Source: Streptomyces katrae (GTDB lineage: Bacteria > Actinomycetota > Actinomycetes > Streptomycetales > Streptomycetaceae). Taken from it: a DNA stretch of 14,187 nt. Where the stretch lies: NCBI RefSeq assembly GCF_000966975.1, contig NZ_JZWV01000522.1, forward strand, positions 1 through 14,187, read 5' to 3'. The stretch's first letter is position 1, and every line of letters begins with the position of its first letter. The notes under the pieces are model-generated. The model was not told where the DNA came from. It made no database searches and was given only the letters and a program-made list of their open reading frames with translations. Position numbers and translations under genes: made by a program. Positions 1 to 7,539 of the stretch are shown here, piece by piece.

Positions 1-228
1 GGCCAGCGCCTCCACCTCGCCGGCGTCGAAGGTGCTGCCGCGCCCCGCCGGGTCGCGGCGGCTGCCGAGCTGGCCACGGCTGACGTACGCGTACACGGTC
101 GCCGGCTTCACGCCGAGGAGCCGGGCGGCCTCCTGAGTGGTGATCCGGCGGGGGAGGGCCTCCTCGGGAGCGCCGGAAGAGAGCTCCGAGGCGGCGTCGG
201 AGGGGGTGTCGGACGGGCGGTCGCTCAT
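1..228 (-). CDS. Citrate synthase-like protein with N-terminal helix-turn-helix domain (partial, C-terminal part outside window)
   Basis: Only the first 76 codons are present and the gene runs off the left edge. The visible protein has an acidic, disordered start (about residues 1-27). An excisionase/MerR-like helix-turn-helix follows, with core RRITTQEAARLLGVKPATVY and then AYVSRGQLGS (about residues 28-58), and a GRGSTFDAGEVEALA wing. In Streptomyces this domain is known at the N-terminus of a citrate synthase paralogue encoded divergently from an ordinary citrate synthase, which is the arrangement here. The synthase part itself is not visible, so that assignment is inferred from context. 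The ATG at 226-228 is preceded by TATGCT at 235-240 on the minus strand with only 6 nt between, so the transcript may be leaderless. A stand-alone small excisionase-like regulator is the main alternative. Confidence 0.7.
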   Translation of the reverse strand, partial: MSDRPSDTPSDAASELSSGAPEEALPRRITTQEAARLLGVKPATVYAYVSRGQLGSRRDPAGRGSTFDAGEVEALA

Positions 229-234
229 GACGCC

Positions 235-240
235 AGCATA
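235..240 (-). promoter_or_regulatory. Candidate -10 element (TATGCT) of a leaderless promoter
   Basis: On the minus strand TATGCT is followed by 6 nt and then the ATG at 228-226. That spacing puts the transcription start at or next to the start codon, a common arrangement in Streptomyces. No consensus -35 lies 17-18 nt upstream. That position is taken by the TTGA/TCAA palindromes, which fits a regulated promoter. Confidence 0.5.
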
Positions 241-246
241 CATATG

Positions 247-280
247 TTGATTCAATCAATATTGACATCGATCCAATCAA
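247..280. promoter_or_regulatory. Candidate operator: overlapping TTGA/TCAA palindromes between divergent citrate synthase genes
   Basis: TTGATT-C-AATCAA (247-259) is a perfect 6-bp inverted repeat. It overlaps the perfect palindrome TCAATATTGA (256-265). ATTG at 261-264 has its inverse CAAT at 274-277. CAATCAA occurs twice, at 253 and 274, exactly 21 bp or two helical turns apart. The tract is markedly AT-rich inside very GC-rich DNA. The likely binder, by inference, is the helix-turn-helix citrate synthase encoded on the left, controlling both divergent genes. Confidence 0.6.
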
Positions 281-297
281 GGATGGATGGTCGATGC

Positions 298-1452
298 ATG
301 AACAACACCACCGTCGAAGTACCCCGCGGTCTCGCGGGAGTCGTGGTCACCGACACGCAGCTCGGTGACGTCCGCGGCCGCGAAGGCTTCTACCACTACC
401 GCCAGTACTCGGCCGTGGAACTGGCCGCGTCCCGCACCTTCGAGGACGTCTGGCACCTGATGTTCCGCGGCGCCCTCCCGGCCGGCCCCGCCGAACGGGA
501 CGCCTTCGCCGCCGAGATCGCCCCCCTGCGCCACCTGCCCGCCGAGGTCGCGGACGCCCTGCCCGCACTCGCCCGGGCCACCGCCCTCTCCGGCCCCCTC
601 GCCGGACTGCGCACCGCGCTCTCCCTCCTCGGCGCCTCCGCCGGATTCCGGCCCGTCTACGACCTCGACCCCGCCCGCCGGGCCGCCGACGCGCTCGCCG
701 CCTGCGCCGCCGTACCGACCCTCCTCACCGCCCTGCACCGGCTCGGCCGGGGCCTGGAACCGGTCGCCCCGCGCGACGACCTCCCGTACGCCGCCAACTA
801 CCTGTGGATGCTCACCGGCGAGGAGCCCGACCCCGTCAAGGCCCGCGCCGTCGAGCGGTACCTGATCTCCACCGTCGACCACGGTTTCAACGCCTCCACC
901 TTCACCGCCCGCGTCATCGCCTCCACCGGCGCCGACGTCGCCGCCTGCCTCACCGGCGCGATCGGCGCCCTCTCCGGGCCGCTGCACGGCGGCGCACCCA
1001 GCCGCGCCCTGGACACCCTCGACGCCATCGGCACCGCCGACCGCATCGGCCCGTGGATCCGCGAGCGGGTCCTCGCCGGCGACCGGATCATGGGCTTCGG
1101 CCACCCCGTCTACCGCACCGAGGACCCGCGCTCGCGGATGCTGCGCGACATCGCCCGGCAGTTCGGCGGCCCCCTCGTGGAGTTCGCCGTGGAGGTCGAG
1201 CGGCAGGTGGAGGAGATCCTCGCCGAGCTCAAGCCGGGCCGGGAACTGCACACCAATGTGGAGTTCTACGCGGGGGTGGTCATGGAGCTGTGCGGGCTGC
1301 CGCGCGAGATGTTCACCCCGACCTTCTGCGCCGCCCGCGTGGTCGGCTGGAGCGCCAACGTCCTGGAGCAGGCGGCCGACTCGAAGATCATCCGCCCGGC
1401 CGCCCGCTACACCGGCCCCACCCCGCCCCAGCCCGTACCGCCCCTGGGCTGA
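298..1452 (+). CDS. Citrate synthase (citrate/2-methylcitrate synthase family)
   Basis: A 384-residue protein that should condense acetyl-CoA (or propionyl-CoA) with oxaloacetate. Family motifs are clear: VDHGFNAS (His195), GALSGPLHGGAPS (His230), GFGHPVYRTEDPR (His269) and HTNVEFYAG, then FTPTFCAARVVGWSANVLEQ and a C-terminal arginine segment (IIRPAARYTGP). The length is normal for the compact bacterial type. The usual catalytic Asp of the NVDFY motif is Glu322 here, which keeps the carboxylate. The ATG at 298 was chosen because homology begins soon after it and an AAGGATGG element lies just upstream (279-286). In-frame ATGs at 244 and 283 are possible, but 244 would put the operator inside the coding region. 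The gene is divergent from the HTH-citrate synthase and is followed after 14 nt by the CobW-family gene. Substrate preference cannot be read from sequence. Confidence 0.93.
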   Translation: MNNTTVEVPRGLAGVVVTDTQLGDVRGREGFYHYRQYSAVELAASRTFEDVWHLMFRGALPAGPAERDAFAAEIAPLRHLPAEVADALPALARATALSGPLAGLRTALSLLGASAGFRPVYDLDPARRAADALAACAAVPTLLTALHRLGRGLEPVAPRDDLPYAANYLWMLTGEEPDPVKARAVERYLISTVDHGFNASTFTARVIASTGADVAACLTGAIGALSGPLHGGAPSRALDTLDAIGTADRIGPWIRERVLAGDRIMGFGHPVYRTEDPRSRMLRDIARQFGGPLVEFAVEVERQVEEILAELKPGRELHTNVEFYAGVVMELCGLPREMFTPTFCAARVVGWSANVLEQAADSKIIRPAARYTGPTPPQPVPPLG

Positions 1453-1453
1453 C

Positions 1454-1459
1454 TACGAT
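1454..1459 (+). promoter_or_regulatory. Candidate -10 element (TACGAT) giving a leaderless transcript
   Basis: TACGAT lies 7 nt before the GTG at 1467, and no convincing Shine-Dalgarno precedes that start. The pattern fits a second, leaderless promoter just after the citrate synthase stop codon. No recognisable -35 is seen, and readthrough from the upstream gene is equally possible. Confidence 0.35.
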
Positions 1460-1466
1460 CGTCCGG

Positions 1467-2549
1467 GTGAACAGCGTCCAGCCCATCCCCGTCGTCGTCC
1501 TCTCCGGATTCCTCGGCTCCGGCAAGACCACCGTCCTCAACCACCTCCTCGCCCACCGCGGTGGCACCCGGATCGGGGTCGTCGTCAACGACTTCGGCTC
1601 GATCGAGATCGACGCCATGTCGGTGGCCGGCCAGGTCGGCGACTCGATGGTCTCCCTCGGCGGGGGCTGTCTGTGCTGCGCCGTCGACGGCAGCGAGCTG
1701 GACGCGTACCTGGAGAAGCTCGCCGCGCCCGTCCACCGGATCGACGTGATCGTCATCGAGGCCAGCGGGCTCGCCGAGCCCCAGGAGATGGTCCGGATGC
1801 TGGTGGCCAACGAGAACCCGGCCGTCCGCTACGGCGGCCTGGTGCAGGTCGTGGACGCCGCCGAGTTCGACGCCACCCGGGCCGCCCACCCCGAGACCGA
1901 CCGCCATCTGGCCGTCGCCGACCTGGTGGTGCTCAACAAGACCGACCGCGTCGACGCCGCCGAACGGGCCCGCATCGAAGCGGAAGTGACCGCGCTCGCC
2001 GCCCCCGGAACCCCGCTGGTCGGCGCCGATCACGGGCGCATCGACCCGGAGCTGCTCTTCGACCGCCGCCCCTGGACGGAGACCCGGGGACAGCTCTCCT
2101 TCGAGGACCTCCTCACGGAGGCCGGGGAGCACGCGCACGAGGACGGCGAGGGGCACGCCGGGCACGCGCACACGGCGTACGAGAGCCTCTCCTTCACCAC
2201 CGACCAGGCCCTCTCCCCGCGCCGGTTCCTCGACTTCCTCGACCGCCGCCCCGCCGGCCTCTACCGCGTCAAGGGCTTCGTCTGGTTCGGGGTCCCGGGT
2301 CACCGCGAACGCTACGAGGTCCACGCGGTCGGCCGCTTCCTGAGGTTCGACCCCGGCCCCTGGGGCCAGGGCGAGCCGCGCCGCACGCAGCTCGTCCTGA
2401 TCGGCAAGGGCATCGACGCCCCCGGCCTGCTGGGCGAACTGGAGGCCTGCCGCGAGGCCGACCCCGGGCGGGCGCTCCCGGAAAGCATGTGGGGAGTGCT
2501 GCGCTACGTCCCCCGCCCGGCGGAAACCGGCGTCGAGGACGAGTCCTAG
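1467..2549 (+). CDS. CobW/COG0523-family metal-chaperone GTPase
   Basis: A 360-residue P-loop GTPase of the G3E/COG0523 family, whose members deliver metal ions (zinc, cobalt and others) to client enzymes. Visible elements are Walker A GFLGSGKTT (14-22), the metal-binding signature GGGCLCC with Cys68, Cys70 and Cys71, a VIEASGLAEP switch region (about 96-105), and the guanine-specificity motif NKTD (157-160). A histidine-rich linker (222-235, five His) leads into a C-terminal CobW_C domain (about 239-349) containing YRVKGFVWF. The GTG start has no good ribosome-binding site and sits 14 nt after the citrate synthase stop, so it is either coupled or leaderless. No cobalamin gene is adjacent, so a role in B12 synthesis is not supported. 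The metal is unknown, and no Zur-type box was recognised upstream. Confidence 0.9.
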   Translation: MNSVQPIPVVVLSGFLGSGKTTVLNHLLAHRGGTRIGVVVNDFGSIEIDAMSVAGQVGDSMVSLGGGCLCCAVDGSELDAYLEKLAAPVHRIDVIVIEASGLAEPQEMVRMLVANENPAVRYGGLVQVVDAAEFDATRAAHPETDRHLAVADLVVLNKTDRVDAAERARIEAEVTALAAPGTPLVGADHGRIDPELLFDRRPWTETRGQLSFEDLLTEAGEHAHEDGEGHAGHAHTAYESLSFTTDQALSPRRFLDFLDRRPAGLYRVKGFVWFGVPGHRERYEVHAVGRFLRFDPGPWGQGEPRRTQLVLIGKGIDAPGLLGELEACREADPGRALPESMWGVLRYVPRPAETGVEDES

Positions 2550-2566
2550 GGGCAACACCCCCTAGG
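2545..2566. terminator. Bidirectional stem-loop containing both convergent stop codons
   Basis: CCTAGGGG (2545-2552) and CCCCTAGG (2559-2566) form a perfect 8-bp stem with a 6-nt loop. The TAG of the CobW gene (2547-2549) lies in the left arm. The stop of the opposite gene (2562-2564) lies in the right arm. There is no U-tract, as is usual for Streptomyces terminators. The stem is short, so termination strength is uncertain. Confidence 0.55.
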
Positions 2567-4715
2567 CGACCTCGACCCCGTACTCGCGCAGCAGGTCCTC
2601 CAGGCCGCCCCGGTAGCCCTTGCCGCCGATCACGAACTTCCAGTCGCCGTTCGGGCGGCGCCGGAACGAGCCGAGGACCAGGGCCGTCTCGCCCGCCCGG
2701 CCGTCGGACACCTCCAGCCGGTCGATCTCCTGACCGGCCGTGTCCAGCAGGCGGATCCGGGCGTCGGTGAAGCCCGCCAGATCGGCGTGCGGGTCCGCCT
2801 CCGGGTCGACCGCCGCCACCAGGACGAGCCGGTCGGCGCGCTGCGGCAGCACGTCGAAGCCGACCTCCACGGCCGCCTTGTCGGGGGCCGCGTGCGGGCG
2901 GGAGCGCACCGAACCGTCGGGGGTGCGCGGGTTGTTGAAGAAGACGAAGTGGTCCTCGCTCAGCACCCGGCCGCCCTCGCAGACCAGCGCGCACACGTCG
3001 AGCGCCACCCGGCCCGACCAGTCCATGCCCAGCACGTTGAAGCCCTCGGGCACGGGCGCCACCTCCGGGACGGCCGGGCCGCCGGCCGGGAAACGGGTGT
3101 CCGGCAGGGTCGGCGCGTCCGCCCCGGCCCCCGCGCCCCGCTGCGCCGGGACCGGAGCGCCGCCGAGACGGCCCCGCAGCCCGTAGCGGTGCAGCAGCTC
3201 CACCAGTTCCACGCCGGGAACCAACTCCAGCGGCTTGCCGTTGGCAAAGGTGTACGACCCGGGCCCGAAGGACGCGGTGGTGACGAGCACCCCCTTGTTC
3301 GCCCCCTTGTCCTGGACCGTGCCGTACAGGTCCCGTACCGCCGTCGGCGGGACGGTGTTGCGGTACCGCTTGACCTGGACCACGATCCGCCCGCCCCGGA
3401 TCGGGGCCGGATCCACCGCTTCCACGTCCACGCCGCCGTCGCCCGAGCGCTGCGTGGTCACCGCCTCCATGCCCATCGCCCGGAACAGCTCGGCGACCAG
3501 GTTCTCGAAGGCGATCGGATCCATCTGGAACAGGTCCGGCTCGTCCTCGCCACCGCCCGCGGCGGCTCCGCCGTGGCTGACGACACCGCCGCCGACCTCG
3601 CCCGGCCGGCGCCCCGCCCGTACGGCCGTCAGCTGGTCCGGCCGCGCCGACAACTGCCCCCGCAGGCCCTCGACCAGGCAGTCCACCGCGCTCACCTGCT
3701 CCAGCCGCAGCGCGGAGAAGGCGCTGCGCGGCGCCTGCACGGAGGCCAGGACGAGCTGCGCCTCACGGCCCGTCACCGGATCGTGGTCGTCCACGAACCC
3801 GTTGACCACCACCGAGTCCAGCACCCCGAACTCGTCCGCCGCGTACACCTCGTGCAGCACCAGCAGCAGGCACTGGGCCAGCAGGTCCCGGTACAGCGCC
3901 CGGCGCTGCGTCACGGGCCGCGCCGTCTCCTTGTCCTGGTCCGTGCCCGGCATGTACCGCACGGCCTTCACCTCGGGCACCACCCCGTACCGGGGCAGCT
4001 CCCAGTCCAGCACCAGCTGCCGCATCGCCGGGTCGTACGCGGCCGACACCTGGTGCGGCAGTTCCTCGGGCCAGGCCGTCGAGGCGTACAGGGCGGCCGA
4101 GAAGTACTCCACCGCCGCCTCCGGGTCGCCCGCGCGCAGCGAGGCCGCCAGCTCGGTGAGCCCGCTGTTGTGCCGGCGGATCCCGGCGAGCTGCTCGGCG
4201 GCCCAGCGGTCGTACTGCTGCCGGTACGCCTCCAGCTGCCGCAGCCGCTCCTGCTCCGCGGCGTGCGCAGCCTGCCAGGCCTGCGTGTACCGGTCGTGGG
4301 CCTCGCGCTCCGCCTGGGCGCGGCGGCCCGAGCCCAGGGTCCAGCCACTGCTCTGCTGCTGGAAGTCCCGCAGCTGGGGCATGGGCACGGGATGCTCCAG
4401 CCGGCCCGGCGCGAAAGGCTCCAGCCGCTCGGAGCGCACCAGGGAGGCCATCCGGAACGCGGGCGCCCGGCAGCCCGAGGCCAGCAGCCCCTGCAGGACG
4501 GCGACCTCCGCGTCGAGCCGCTCGGTGGCCCGCCGCGCCTCGGCCTCCCGGTGCTGCTTGTAGGCGGCCTGCTGCTCGCGCCGGCCCCGGGCGGCTTCCC
4601 GTTCGTACTCCCGCCGACGGCGCTCCGCCTCACGCTGCTGGATCAGCTGCGTCCGCTGCTGCTGCCGCTGGGCCTCGGCCCAGACCCCGATCAGCCCGCT
4701 CGACCGACGACTCAT
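2562..4715 (-). CDS. Mrr-type restriction endonuclease / TerD domain fusion protein with N-terminal coiled coils
   Basis: A 717-residue multidomain protein. Residues about 12-70 and 132-178 are rich in Gln, Arg, Glu and Ala and look like coiled coils. Residues about 190-350 are a region I cannot name. A glycine-rich linker (about 368-392) precedes an Mrr/PD-(D/E)XK nuclease domain (about 397-510), with Glu404, GDGGVD (Asp430) and QVKR (Gln447, Lys449) as the catalytic pattern. A second linker leads to a C-terminal TerD-like domain (about 552-716: FNVLGMDWSGRVALDV, DHFVFFNNPRTPDGSV, GKGYRGGLEDLLREYGVEVA). TerD domains are calcium-binding proteins of tellurite and stress-response systems. A nuclease fused to TerD suggests stress-responsive or defensive DNA processing. 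No methyltransferase gene is adjacent, so a classical restriction system is unlikely. The start at 4715 has a GGGGGAGAG ribosome-binding site. Lack of a signal peptide implies the cytoplasm. Confidence 0.85.
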   Translation of the reverse strand: MSRRSSGLIGVWAEAQRQQQRTQLIQQREAERRRREYEREAARGRREQQAAYKQHREAEARRATERLDAEVAVLQGLLASGCRAPAFRMASLVRSERLEPFAPGRLEHPVPMPQLRDFQQQSSGWTLGSGRRAQAEREAHDRYTQAWQAAHAAEQERLRQLEAYRQQYDRWAAEQLAGIRRHNSGLTELAASLRAGDPEAAVEYFSAALYASTAWPEELPHQVSAAYDPAMRQLVLDWELPRYGVVPEVKAVRYMPGTDQDKETARPVTQRRALYRDLLAQCLLLVLHEVYAADEFGVLDSVVVNGFVDDHDPVTGREAQLVLASVQAPRSAFSALRLEQVSAVDCLVEGLRGQLSARPDQLTAVRAGRRPGEVGGGVVSHGGAAAGGGEDEPDLFQMDPIAFENLVAELFRAMGMEAVTTQRSGDGGVDVEAVDPAPIRGGRIVVQVKRYRNTVPPTAVRDLYGTVQDKGANKGVLVTTASFGPGSYTFANGKPLELVPGVELVELLHRYGLRGRLGGAPVPAQRGAGAGADAPTLPDTRFPAGGPAVPEVAPVPEGFNVLGMDWSGRVALDVCALVCEGGRVLSEDHFVFFNNPRTPDGSVRSRPHAAPDKAAVEVGFDVLPQRADRLVLVAAVDPEADPHADLAGFTDARIRLLDTAGQEIDRLEVSDGRAGETALVLGSFRRRPNGDWKFVIGGKGYRGGLEDLLREYGVEVA

Positions 4716-4790
4716 CAGCTCTGCTCTCCCCCCACCCGCGTGTACCGGGAAAACAGTAGTCGGCGCGGAGTCGCGGACGGGCCGCGGACA

Positions 4791-4829
4791 GCGGGCGGGG
4801 CGGGCGCCGAAGACGCCCGCCCCGCCCGC
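4791..4829 (-). terminator. Perfect 16-bp stem-loop downstream of parC
   Basis: GCGGGCGGGGCGGGCG (4791-4806) pairs perfectly with 4814-4829 around the 7-nt loop CCGAAGA. It begins 20 nt beyond the parC stop codon and lies before the start of the next minus-strand gene at 4715. It should separate parC from the Mrr-TerD gene. There is no U-tract, in the usual Streptomyces style. Confidence 0.8.
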
Positions 4830-4849
4830 CGTACGGTCCTGCGGCGGTC

Positions 4850-7306
4850 CTACAGCGCGGGCCCCGCCAGCACCGCCACCTCGGCGGGGAGCGCGGCGCC
4901 CGAACCGTCGCGGCGCGGGTCCGGGGCCGGGAGGGCTGCCGGGGCGCCGTTCGCCGCCGCCGCGCGGGCCGGGGCGTTGCCCGCCCAGGCCAGCACCAGC
5001 ACGTCCTCGCCCTTCAGGAACCGCTGGCAGCGCACACCGCCGGTGGCCCGGCCCTTGCGCGGGTACTGGTCGAACGGGGTCAGCTTGCCCGAACTCGGCG
5101 AGCCCTCGAGCGTCCCCTGCCCGCCCGCCACCGTGAACACCAGGGCGTCCCGGGCCGGGTCCACCGCCGAGAAGTGGATCACCTTGGCGTTCTCGGAGAG
5201 CTTGATGCCCGCCATACCGCCCGCCGGGCGGCCCTGGGGGCGCACCTGTCCGGCCGGGTAGCGCAGCAGCTGGGCGTCGTCGGTGATGAAGACCAGGTCC
5301 TCCTCGCCCGTGCGCAGCTCGACCGCGCCCACGATCCGGTCGCCCTCCTTGAGGGTGATGACCTCCAGCTCGTCCTTGTTCGCCGGGTAGTCCGGCACGA
5401 CCCGCTTGACCACGCCCTGCTCGGTGCCCAGGGCCAGACCCTGCGAGGACTCGTCCAGGGAGGTCAGGCAGACCACCGTCTCGTCGGCCTCCAGCCCGGA
5501 GACGAACTCCGCGACCGGGGCCCCGCCCGCCAGGCTCGGCGCGGCGTGCGTGTCCGGCAGCTGCGGCAGGTCGATCACCGACAGACGCAGCAGGCGCCCG
5601 TACGAGGTCACCACGCCCACGTCGGCCCGGGCGGTCGCCGCCACCTGCGAGACCACCAGGTCGTGCTTGGCGCGGGCGGCGCCCTCGTCCACCACCAGCG
5701 GGTCGGCGTTCGCCGTACGGGCCAGCAGGCCCGTGGACGACAGCAGCACCCGGCAGGGGTCGTCCGCGACCTCCAGCGGAACCGCGGCCACGGCCGTGCC
5801 CGCCGACTCCAGCAGCACGGTACGGCGCGGGGTGCCGAACTTCTTGGCGACCGCGGCCAGTTCCGAGGAGACCAGCTTGCGCAGCTCGGCGTCCGAATCC
5901 AGGATCCGGGTCAGCTCCTCGATCTCCCCGGTCAGCCGGTCGCGCTCGGACTCCAGCTCGATCCGGTCGAAGCGGGTGAGCCGGCGCAGCGGGGTGTCCA
6001 GGATGTACTGGGTCTGGATCTCGCTCAGCGAGAAGACCTCCATCAGGCGCTCCTTGGCCTGGGCGGAGTTGTCGCTGTCGCGGATGAGGCGGATGACCTC
6101 GTCGATGTCGAGCAGGGCCACCAGCAGGCCCTCGACCAGGTGCAGCCGGTCCCGGCGCTTGCCGCGGCGGAACTCACTGCGGCGGCGCACGACCTCGAAG
6201 CGGTGGTCCAGGTAGACCTCCAGCAGCTCCTTGAGGCCCATCGTCAGCGGCTGCCCGTCGACCAGCGCGACGTTGTTGATGCCGAAGGACTCCTCCATCG
6301 GCGTCAGCTTGTACAGCTGCTCCAGCACGGCCTCCGGGTGGAAGCCGTTCTTGATCTCGATGACCAGGCGCAGGCCGTGCGCACGGTCGGTGAGGTCCTT
6401 GACGTCGGCGATGCCCTGGAGCTTCTTCGAGCCGACCAGGTCCTTGATCTTCGCGATGACCTTCTCGGGACCGACCGTGAAGGGCAGTTCGGTGACGACC
6501 AGGCCCTTGCGGCGGGCCGTCACGTCCTCCACGGACACCGTCGCGCGGATCTTGAACGTGCCCCGGCCGCTCTCGTAGGCGTCCTTGATGCCGGACAGGC
6601 CCACGATCCGCCCGCCGGTGGGCAGGTCGGGACCGGGGACGAAGCGCATCAGCGCCTCGAGGTCCGCCTCCGGGTACCGGATCAGGTGGCGGGCGGCCGC
6701 GATGACCTCGCCCAGGTTGTGCGGGGCCATGTTCGTGGCCATGCCGACGGCGATTCCGGACGCGCCGTTGACCAGCAGGTTCGGGTAGGCGGCGGGCAGG
6801 GTGACGGGCTCGCGCTCCTGGCCGTCGTAGTTGGCGGCGAAGTCGACGGTGTCCTCGTCGATCGACTCCGTCATCAGCGACGTGGCGTCGGCCATCTTGC
6901 ACTCGGTGTAGCGCATCGCGGCCGGCGGGTCGTCGTTGCCGAGCGAGCCGAAGTTGCCGTGCCCGTCGACCAGCGGCAGCCGCATCGAGAAGGGCTGGGC
7001 CATGCGCACGAGGGCGTCGTAGATCGACTGGTCGCCGTGCGGGTGGAGCTTGCCCATGACCTCGCCGACGACGCGGGCGCACTTCACGTACCCGCGGTCG
7101 GGGCGCAGGCCCATCTCGTTCATCTGGTAGACGATGCGGCGGTGCACCGGCTTCATGCCGTCCCGGGCGTCCGGCAGGGCCCGGGAGTAGATCACCGAGT
7201 ACGCGTACTCGAGGAAGGAGCCCTGCATTTCGTCGACGACGTCGATGTCGAGGATCTTCTCCTCGAAATCCTCCGGCGGCGGGGTCTTCGTGCTGCGGCG
7301 GGCCAT
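4850..7306 (-). CDS. parC: DNA topoisomerase IV subunit A (ParC)
   Basis: An 818-residue type IIA topoisomerase breakage-reunion subunit that, with ParE, separates linked daughter chromosomes. The N-terminal core begins with [25 protein letters not shown] (about 33-57). It includes the quinolone-region motif [12 protein letters not shown] (86-97) and the DNA-cleaving tyrosine in AAMRYTE (Tyr133). A coiled-coil stretch (about 450-490) leads to a C-terminal pinwheel domain (about 510-790) with repeated blade motifs such as GRLLRLS, GVVKRV and [10 protein letters not shown] canonical GyrA box (QRRGGKG) is absent, and no gyrB/dnaA context is present, both favouring ParC over GyrA. The ATG at 7306 was chosen because [11 protein letters not shown] has an AGGAG site 10 nt upstream. 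The in-frame extension to 7399 looks non-coding. The quinolone-region residue equivalent to E. coli GyrA Ser83 is Gln93. Confidence 0.93.
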   Translation of the reverse strand: MARRSTKTPPPEDFEEKILDIDVVDEMQGSFLEYAYSVIYSRALPDARDGMKPVHRRIVYQMNEMGLRPDRGYVKCARVVGEVMGKLHPHGDQSIYDALVRMAQPFSMRLPLVDGHGNFGSLGNDDPPAAMRYTECKMADATSLMTESIDEDTVDFAANYDGQEREPVTLPAAYPNLLVNGASGIAVGMATNMAPHNLGEVIAAARHLIRYPEADLEALMRFVPGPDLPTGGRIVGLSGIKDAYESGRGTFKIRATVSVEDVTARRKGLVVTELPFTVGPEKVIAKIKDLVGSKKLQGIADVKDLTDRAHGLRLVIEIKNGFHPEAVLEQLYKLTPMEESFGINNVALVDGQPLTMGLKELLEVYLDHRFEVVRRRSEFRRGKRRDRLHLVEGLLVALLDIDEVIRLIRDSDNSAQAKERLMEVFSLSEIQTQYILDTPLRRLTRFDRIELESERDRLTGEIEELTRILDSDAELRKLVSSELAAVAKKFGTPRRTVLLESAGTAVAAVPLEVADDPCRVLLSSTGLLARTANADPLVVDEGAARAKHDLVVSQVAATARADVGVVTSYGRLLRLSVIDLPQLPDTHAAPSLAGGAPVAEFVSGLEADETVVCLTSLDESSQGLALGTEQGVVKRVVPDYPANKDELEVITLKEGDRIVGAVELRTGEEDLVFITDDAQLLRYPAGQVRPQGRPAGGMAGIKLSENAKVIHFSAVDPARDALVFTVAGGQGTLEGSPSSGKLTPFDQYPRKGRATGGVRCQRFLKGEDVLVLAWAGNAPARAAAANGAPAALPAPDPRRDGSGAALPAEVAVLAGPAL

Positions 7307-7420
7307 CGCTGCGGCGCTCCTAACCAAGATCGGGGGGGTGTACGTGCTGGGGTGTGCGACGGGGTCGACGCGGACCATTGTGGCCCGAGGCACCGACAAC
7401 GCCGACCCCGACCCTGGGGG

Positions 7421-7447
7421 TCCCCCCTGGACGGAGTCCTCGGGGGA
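7421..7447. repeat. Palindromic hairpin element in the parC / protease intergenic region
   Basis: TCCCCC (7421-7426) pairs with GGGGGA (7442-7447), enclosing an inner hairpin GGAC-GGA-GTCC (7429-7439). GGGGG immediately before it gives an alternative pairing around T7421. Short elements with this look recur between Streptomyces genes, to my recollection. Only one copy is in the window, so repeat status is inferred. It lies between divergent genes and is therefore not an end-of-gene terminator for either. Confidence 0.45.
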
Positions 7448-7489
7448 GCCCGGGGACCGGGAACTTCTCCGCGCACCTGCGCGCTTGCA

Positions 7490-7495
7490 TACAGT
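7490..7495 (+). promoter_or_regulatory. Candidate -10 element (TACAGT) for the M16 protease operon
   Basis: TACAGT lies 44 nt before the ATG of the first protease gene, which would give a leader of roughly 35-40 nt. No clear -35 was found at 17-18 nt spacing. TTCTCC at 7465 is 19 nt away and weak. The rest of the 7307-7539 gap holds the palindromic element and no other recognisable signal. Confidence 0.35.
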
Positions 7496-7539
7496 GGCAG
7501 ATCGACAGTGAATCTCTGCATCGCGATCGAAGGGACCAC

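Noticed and set aside
262..267. TTGACA as a -35 box for the citrate synthase gene
   Set aside because: It is a perfect hexamer, but no -10 lies 17-18 nt downstream (that would overlap 285-290, GGATGG-like). It is better explained as part of the palindrome cluster.
1467..2549. Calling the CobW protein a cobalamin biosynthesis enzyme
   Set aside because: COG0523 contains many metal chaperones. No cob genes are nearby, so only the family is named.
2787..5261. An 824-codon open frame on the plus strand opposite the Mrr-TerD gene
   Set aside because: It has no recognisable domain, is rich in Arg, His and Leu, and runs across the parC terminator and gene boundary. It is the usual antisense shadow in GC-rich DNA.
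7307..7399. A 31-residue N-terminal extension of ParC
   Set aside because: MSVPRATMVRVDPVAHPSTY resembles no ParC start, while the ATG at 7306 has an AGGAG site and gives a normal 818-residue protein.
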